From Stomorhina lunata (lineage: Eukaryota; Arthropoda; Insecta; Diptera; Rhiniidae), in NCBI GenBank assembly GCA_933228675.1, contig OW121744.1, forward strand, positions 58,299,775 to 58,363,774: DNA of 64,000 bases, given 5' to 3'. The position numbers were made by a program, and so were the translations under genes. The notes under the pieces are model-generated. The model saw only the letters and a program-made list of their open reading frames with translations, was not told the origin of the DNA and did not search any database. Below, piece by piece: positions 60,366-64,000 of the stretch. The first letter of the stretch is position 1; the number at the start of each line of letters is the position of its first letter.

Positions 60366-60754
60366 CCCTGCAGTAAATGCCGTCAGAGAAACAATACTGT
60401 TTTGCTATTGACAATGTCTCCAGTACTACTTGCCTATTTGGCCCCATCCAATGTTATCTACTATTGACATTTAACATTTAGAGTTCCTACGAAATCTACC
60501 AGTAGACATTACAACTATTTACTTAGTATTGACTTTGTAGTTCTTTTGGTCCAAATGGAGACATTGGGATCAAATCGGGGCCTATTGATATACATATATG
60601 TTGACACATTCGTTGACAATGTCACCAGATATATACTAGAATAGTTGTCTCTATATATTCACTATTTCAATACTGAACTAAAATTGGGGACATTTGAATT
60701 GATGTTACACAAAGTGTTGACATGGAGACATATGATCCCAGTTTTACTACAGGG
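60366..60754. mobile_element. MITE CCCTGCAGTAAA with TA duplication
   Basis: Ends CCCTGCAGTAAA and TTTACTACAGGG are inverted, with TA at 60364-60365 and 60755-60756. It is 389 bp, has no coding sequence, and is inserted in the piggyBac remnant. Confidence 0.78.
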
Positions 60755-61133
60755 TATATATGTAAATAACATATGTATTGAGCATTTTGTATACATTTTT
60801 TCATTTTCGCTCCAAAAATTGTTTGATTTGTTTTGTGCATACGCGGGTATGCCGGTTGTATGGTAAAGGGGTAAATCTCAAAAACTACTCGTAGATTTAT
60901 TCCAAAAAAATAAAATAAATAATTTTTTTTTTTTAAACATTTAAAAACTAACTATAGGAGCATATTTAAAATTTCAAGTCGATAGCTCATTCGGTGACCA
61001 AAATATATCAAATTGAAAATGAAAAACATACCCGGGTAGGTGGTTGTAGACATAAGGGTTAAACAAATAATTACGTGTACATTAGAGCGGTTCGCCTTCC
61101 ATATAAAAAAAGTTGTATCAGCCACCCCCTAGG

Positions 61134-61379
61134 ATAACATTTTATATATCGGTGTTTGAGGCTCTGTAAGGGCTACATTTCTTTCTTTGATAGTTTTTGA
61201 CTACCACGTCAATTTATAGTCATAACTTTTAAAAACTAGATTTGTACTTGATTCGATTAGGGTGGGTACGAATCGAATTTTAAAAAATTATGACTAGAAA
61301 TTGTCGTGGTAGTAAAAAACTATGAAAGAGAGAAATGTAGCCCTTACAGAGCCGTGAACACCGATATATAAAGTGTTAT
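61134..61379. mobile_element. Palindromic MITE, ~100-bp arms
   Basis: The left arm (ATAACATTTTATATATCGGT, GGCTCTGTAAGGGCTACATT, ACTACCACG) is the inverse of the right arm (AATGTAGCCCTTACAGAGCC, ACACCGATATATAAAGTG) with few differences. The 246-bp element can form a long stem with a short loop. Confidence 0.85.
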
Positions 61380-61409
61380 AGTCGGACTCATGATGACGAC
61401 ACAGTTAAG

Positions 61410-62140
61410 GGACTTTTGGATCCTTTGCCTCTAAGAGGGTAAAAACGGGTAAAAAGTGGAAAAAATCGAAAATGCTATATCTACTAAAGTAATAGGCATA
61501 GAAACAAAATTAAAATTATGTTTTGAATAGTTTTTAAAATAAGCGGACATGTGTTTGGTACTTTTTTCAATCTATGCCCAATAGGGGGTAAAAAGGGTGA
61601 AAATAGTTTTTTTTGTACCATTTTTAGGCCACTCTTATCTCTTGAACCAAACAATATAGAAAATTAATTTTGTAATGCAATCAATTAATGTAAGAAAAAT
61701 ATTGCATACGTGTTTGGTACTTTTATGATTTCTGGGACCAAAATGGGTAAAAAAGGGATAAAATGATAACTCAACACCTCATGAAGTAATATGAATAGGA
61801 ACAATATGTTAACTGAGTTTTTATAAGAAGTACAGAATTCAATTGGTACCAAGTACCAAATATGCATATGTAACTTTTTAGAAATTAGGGGATGGCGGAC
61901 AAATTGTTAAAGATATAACTTTTTAACAAATTAATGTTTTTCTGTCTGTATGTCCTTTATAGAATAGTAAACTATGCATTTTACCATGTTATGCTCATGC
62001 ACGATCTTTAGCTAAAGTTGTTGCGCATGAGACGTCAAAGGTTTTTAAGTTGGTAACACTATCCGACAGGCGGCGCCAATGAAAATTACTCAAAATGAAT
62101 TTAATCGTAAACTGTGCATTTGTATCTTTAGCGAAGTTGT
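61410..62140 (+). mobile_element. Helitron-like element, copy D, fragment
   Basis: Matches copies A and B from GGGACTTTTGGATCCTTTGC through the CTAAGAGGGTAAAAACGGGT block to the first 130-bp unit (CGTAAACTGTGCATTTG). It is more diverged than copies A-C and lacks the 3' hairpin. Confidence 0.65.
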
Positions 62141-63170
62141 CTGAAAGATATAAAAGACTTGTAGAAGAATATGCTGATGTTTCAGACCGAAATTCTGTTT
62201 CAGAATACTTAAACAAGGAAAACATAGGTCTGTACATATCGACATTTATAAACCCTGTTTTCATAAGTAGGCCCCATAACAACAGGCCTAAAAATATTTC
62301 CCTTTCCATCTAAGTTAACTAAAAGTTGGAGTTTAAACAAATATTGAATAATAGTCCAGGTATCACTAAAAGTTTAAACGAAATTTAAACTTATTTACAA
62401 ACAAACACAAATTATATTCTATTACGAAGCTAAAATTATAATACCGGATGGCATTGGCTGCAAAAACCTCTAAATGTAGTGTTTGTACGAGTAAACGTTT
62501 GATTACTCCCTTCCACCATTGGGGGTTTTGAAATGAAATTGCCAACGTTTATATGAAATTAAATATCAGCCAAAGCTAAAAAGGTGTTATTTTTCATGTT
62601 GAAGAAAAGGTTTATTGGTTTTCTAGTTCACTTCGATACAGAAATACGAATGGTCTGTAATTGACTTGTATTTTAGGAATGTTAGGTAAATATTTTAAAG
62701 TATCTATTTTCTGTTTTTATAGTACATTTAACGTTTGGGGTACACATTAAGGTTGTAAGATACATAGAATCAGCTATCGATCACTAGATTTAATCATTTT
62801 GTCAGAAATAATGCTTGAATGTTCGATTCTGTAAAACTTGTATGCTCCAACAGGAACACCGGAGAATGTAAATATAAAGCAAAACCAAGAAAATTTTAAT
62901 AGAGGCTGAACTATTTAAGTTAAAAAAACTTCCGTAAAAGTGTGGAAGTGAAGTGAACCAGATATAGAATTACTCTTAAAGGTGTTAAGAAAGATTATGT
63001 GAAATAACATTTCGGGGAAAAGAACGATAAATTACACTCTGTTACACTGAAAAAAAAAACTCGGGAAGCGACCTAGGTTGTGTTGTAGGCCTTATTGAGT
63101 ACATGGCAAATTGTGCAAAAAAAATTCTGAAATACGTACGAGATTAAGAGTTATACGCAAAAAAAAAAAG
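62141..63170. other. Spacer with no recognisable feature
   Basis: AT-rich sequence; no gene, RNA or transposon end was identified. Confidence 0.35.
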
Positions 63171-64000
63171 ATTTTAACAAGGTTCGTCAACTTGTCGAAC
63201 CATAGCTCAGCCAAAATTTATTCCGATCGACTCAGAATCGGCAGGAGAATCGATTAAGCGATGTCCGTCTGTCTGTCCGTCTGTCTGTCTGTTGAAATTA
63301 AGTTTGTAAATCTGCTAGAGAATGCATCGAAATAAATTATATATCAGAATTTATGAAATTTTTGAGAAAACTTCATGTGTGTATTGCGGAAATACGTCCT
63401 GAAATCTGATATGTAATTCATGTCGGTGTATTTTCTAGGAGTTTACAAAACTGATTTCAGCAGACTGAGATATTTTATACTCGTATATCTTAAATAAATG
63501 GTCTGAGCTTTTGAGCATTGTAAAGAAAATATATTGATGTATAATTACATATCAGATTTTAGGAAACCGGTCCACAAACACCTGAAATATCTCCAAAACA
63601 CTAAAACCGATGTATTACAAATTTCCGAATTTTTAATTTATTTTTTTTTACTTTTTTAACTAAGTTGGTTTTTTCTTGAAATCGGATTTATAATTCATGT
63701 AGATTATGGTGCGTAGGGAAATTTCCTAAAATGAGGCAATTTTCAGAACATTAAGTCTAGTGTTTTGACGAGTTCAAAAACATTATATATAATTTCATGT
63801 CAGATGCTCTACAAACCGATTTCAGACGAACAACTGCATATGACATGAATTTGTGGTCTGACATTCGAACATTGTGAAACCATTATATGTATGATGTTAA
63901 AGTATTATATATCAAATTGTAGGTAATCTCGCAGAATTTGCATTAAATACACCTCAGTTCTGATATAACTCATTACAATAGAGATACGACAAGAGACCAG
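63171..64000 (-). repeat. Dispersed repeat with GACAGACGG end and degenerate internal units
   Basis: On the minus strand, GACAGACAGACGGACAGACA, then GGACATCGCTTAATCGATTC and TCGACAAGTTGACGAACC form an end like those of families A and C. From 63300 to the window edge, loosely repeated phrases (ACATATCAGATTT, AATTCATGT, GGTCTGA, AACATTGTGAAA) suggest more of the same element, which continues beyond the window. Confidence 0.5.

Larger units (their letters stand above)
59092..61058 (+). mobile_element. piggyBac-like element, decayed
   Basis: The left end CCTTTATGTTTACAACCA and right end TGGTTGTAGACATAAGGG are inverted and lie between TTAA at 59088-59091 and at 61059-61062. CATACCCGGGTA occurs just inside both ends. 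A degraded piggyBac transposase lies between them, and a MITE is inserted at 60366-60754. Confidence 0.82.

Overview
This window is AT-rich, repeat-dominated DNA from an insect, almost certainly a higher (brachyceran) fly. The evidence is the density of mariner/Tc1, piggyBac, hAT-type and Helitron-like remnants of dipteran type, and one coding exon. That exon, on the minus strand at 18032-18123, reads as the start of the CG-1 DNA-binding domain of Camta (calmodulin-binding transcription activator). No other host exon was recognised, so the simplest reading is that most or all of the window is Camta intron. That reading is an inference from one exon.

The main discovery candidate is a 5.5 kb DNA transposon at 12186-17690. 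It begins CACAGTGG and ends CCACTGTG, so both ends carry the V(D)J-type heptamer CACAGTG. It is flanked by a 5-bp target duplication, CATCG. It has nearly identical inverted arms of about 1.4 kb. Between them lies a transposase gene of about 671 codons, split by one apparent 1-base deletion. The transposase has the layout of the RAG1/Transib catalytic core: an Asp in a CDG motif, an Asp in MIDGKV, a zinc-type C-x2-C, an H-x4-H, and a Glu in AQEARN. A second, older element with related ends at 5779-10421 has been filled by several other transposons.

Layout. 1-4.6 kb: first 31-bp tandem array. 4.76-5.5 kb: dispersed repeat family A. 5.8-10.4 kb: old heptamer-ended element containing a Tc1/mariner DD37E copy, a TIR element with tRNA-like pieces, and a MITE. 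10.4-11.7 kb: mariner DD41D. 12.2-17.7 kb: RAG1/Transib-like element. 18.0-18.1 kb: Camta exon. 19.3-21.5 kb: a hAT-type element with a perfect 8-bp duplication, and a MITE. 21.6-24.8 kb: a DD34D mariner split by a foldback element. 26.0-27.0 kb: scattered GACGGACGCTAC motifs. 27.6-29.2 kb: Helitron-like element. 30.3-34.5 kb and 35.1-39.2 kb: second and third tandem arrays. 40.4-42.7 kb: family A interrupted by a second DD37E copy. 43.0-45.9 kb: family C interrupted by a mariner. 46-47.6 kb: piggyBac-type MITE and a mariner remnant. 48-49.5 kb: Helitron-like. 51.0-52.1 kb: mariner DD41D. 52.7-54.4 kb: fourth tandem array. 56.2-57.9 kb: MITE and Helitron-like. 59.1-61.1 kb: decayed piggyBac with a nested MITE. 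61.1-64 kb: hairpin MITE, Helitron-like remnant and degenerate repeats.

The four tandem arrays share a unit of about 31 bp built around CTATAG, which suggests one satellite-like lineage. Every transposase copy seen is broken; many breaks are 1-base losses, some in homopolymers, so some may be assembly errors.
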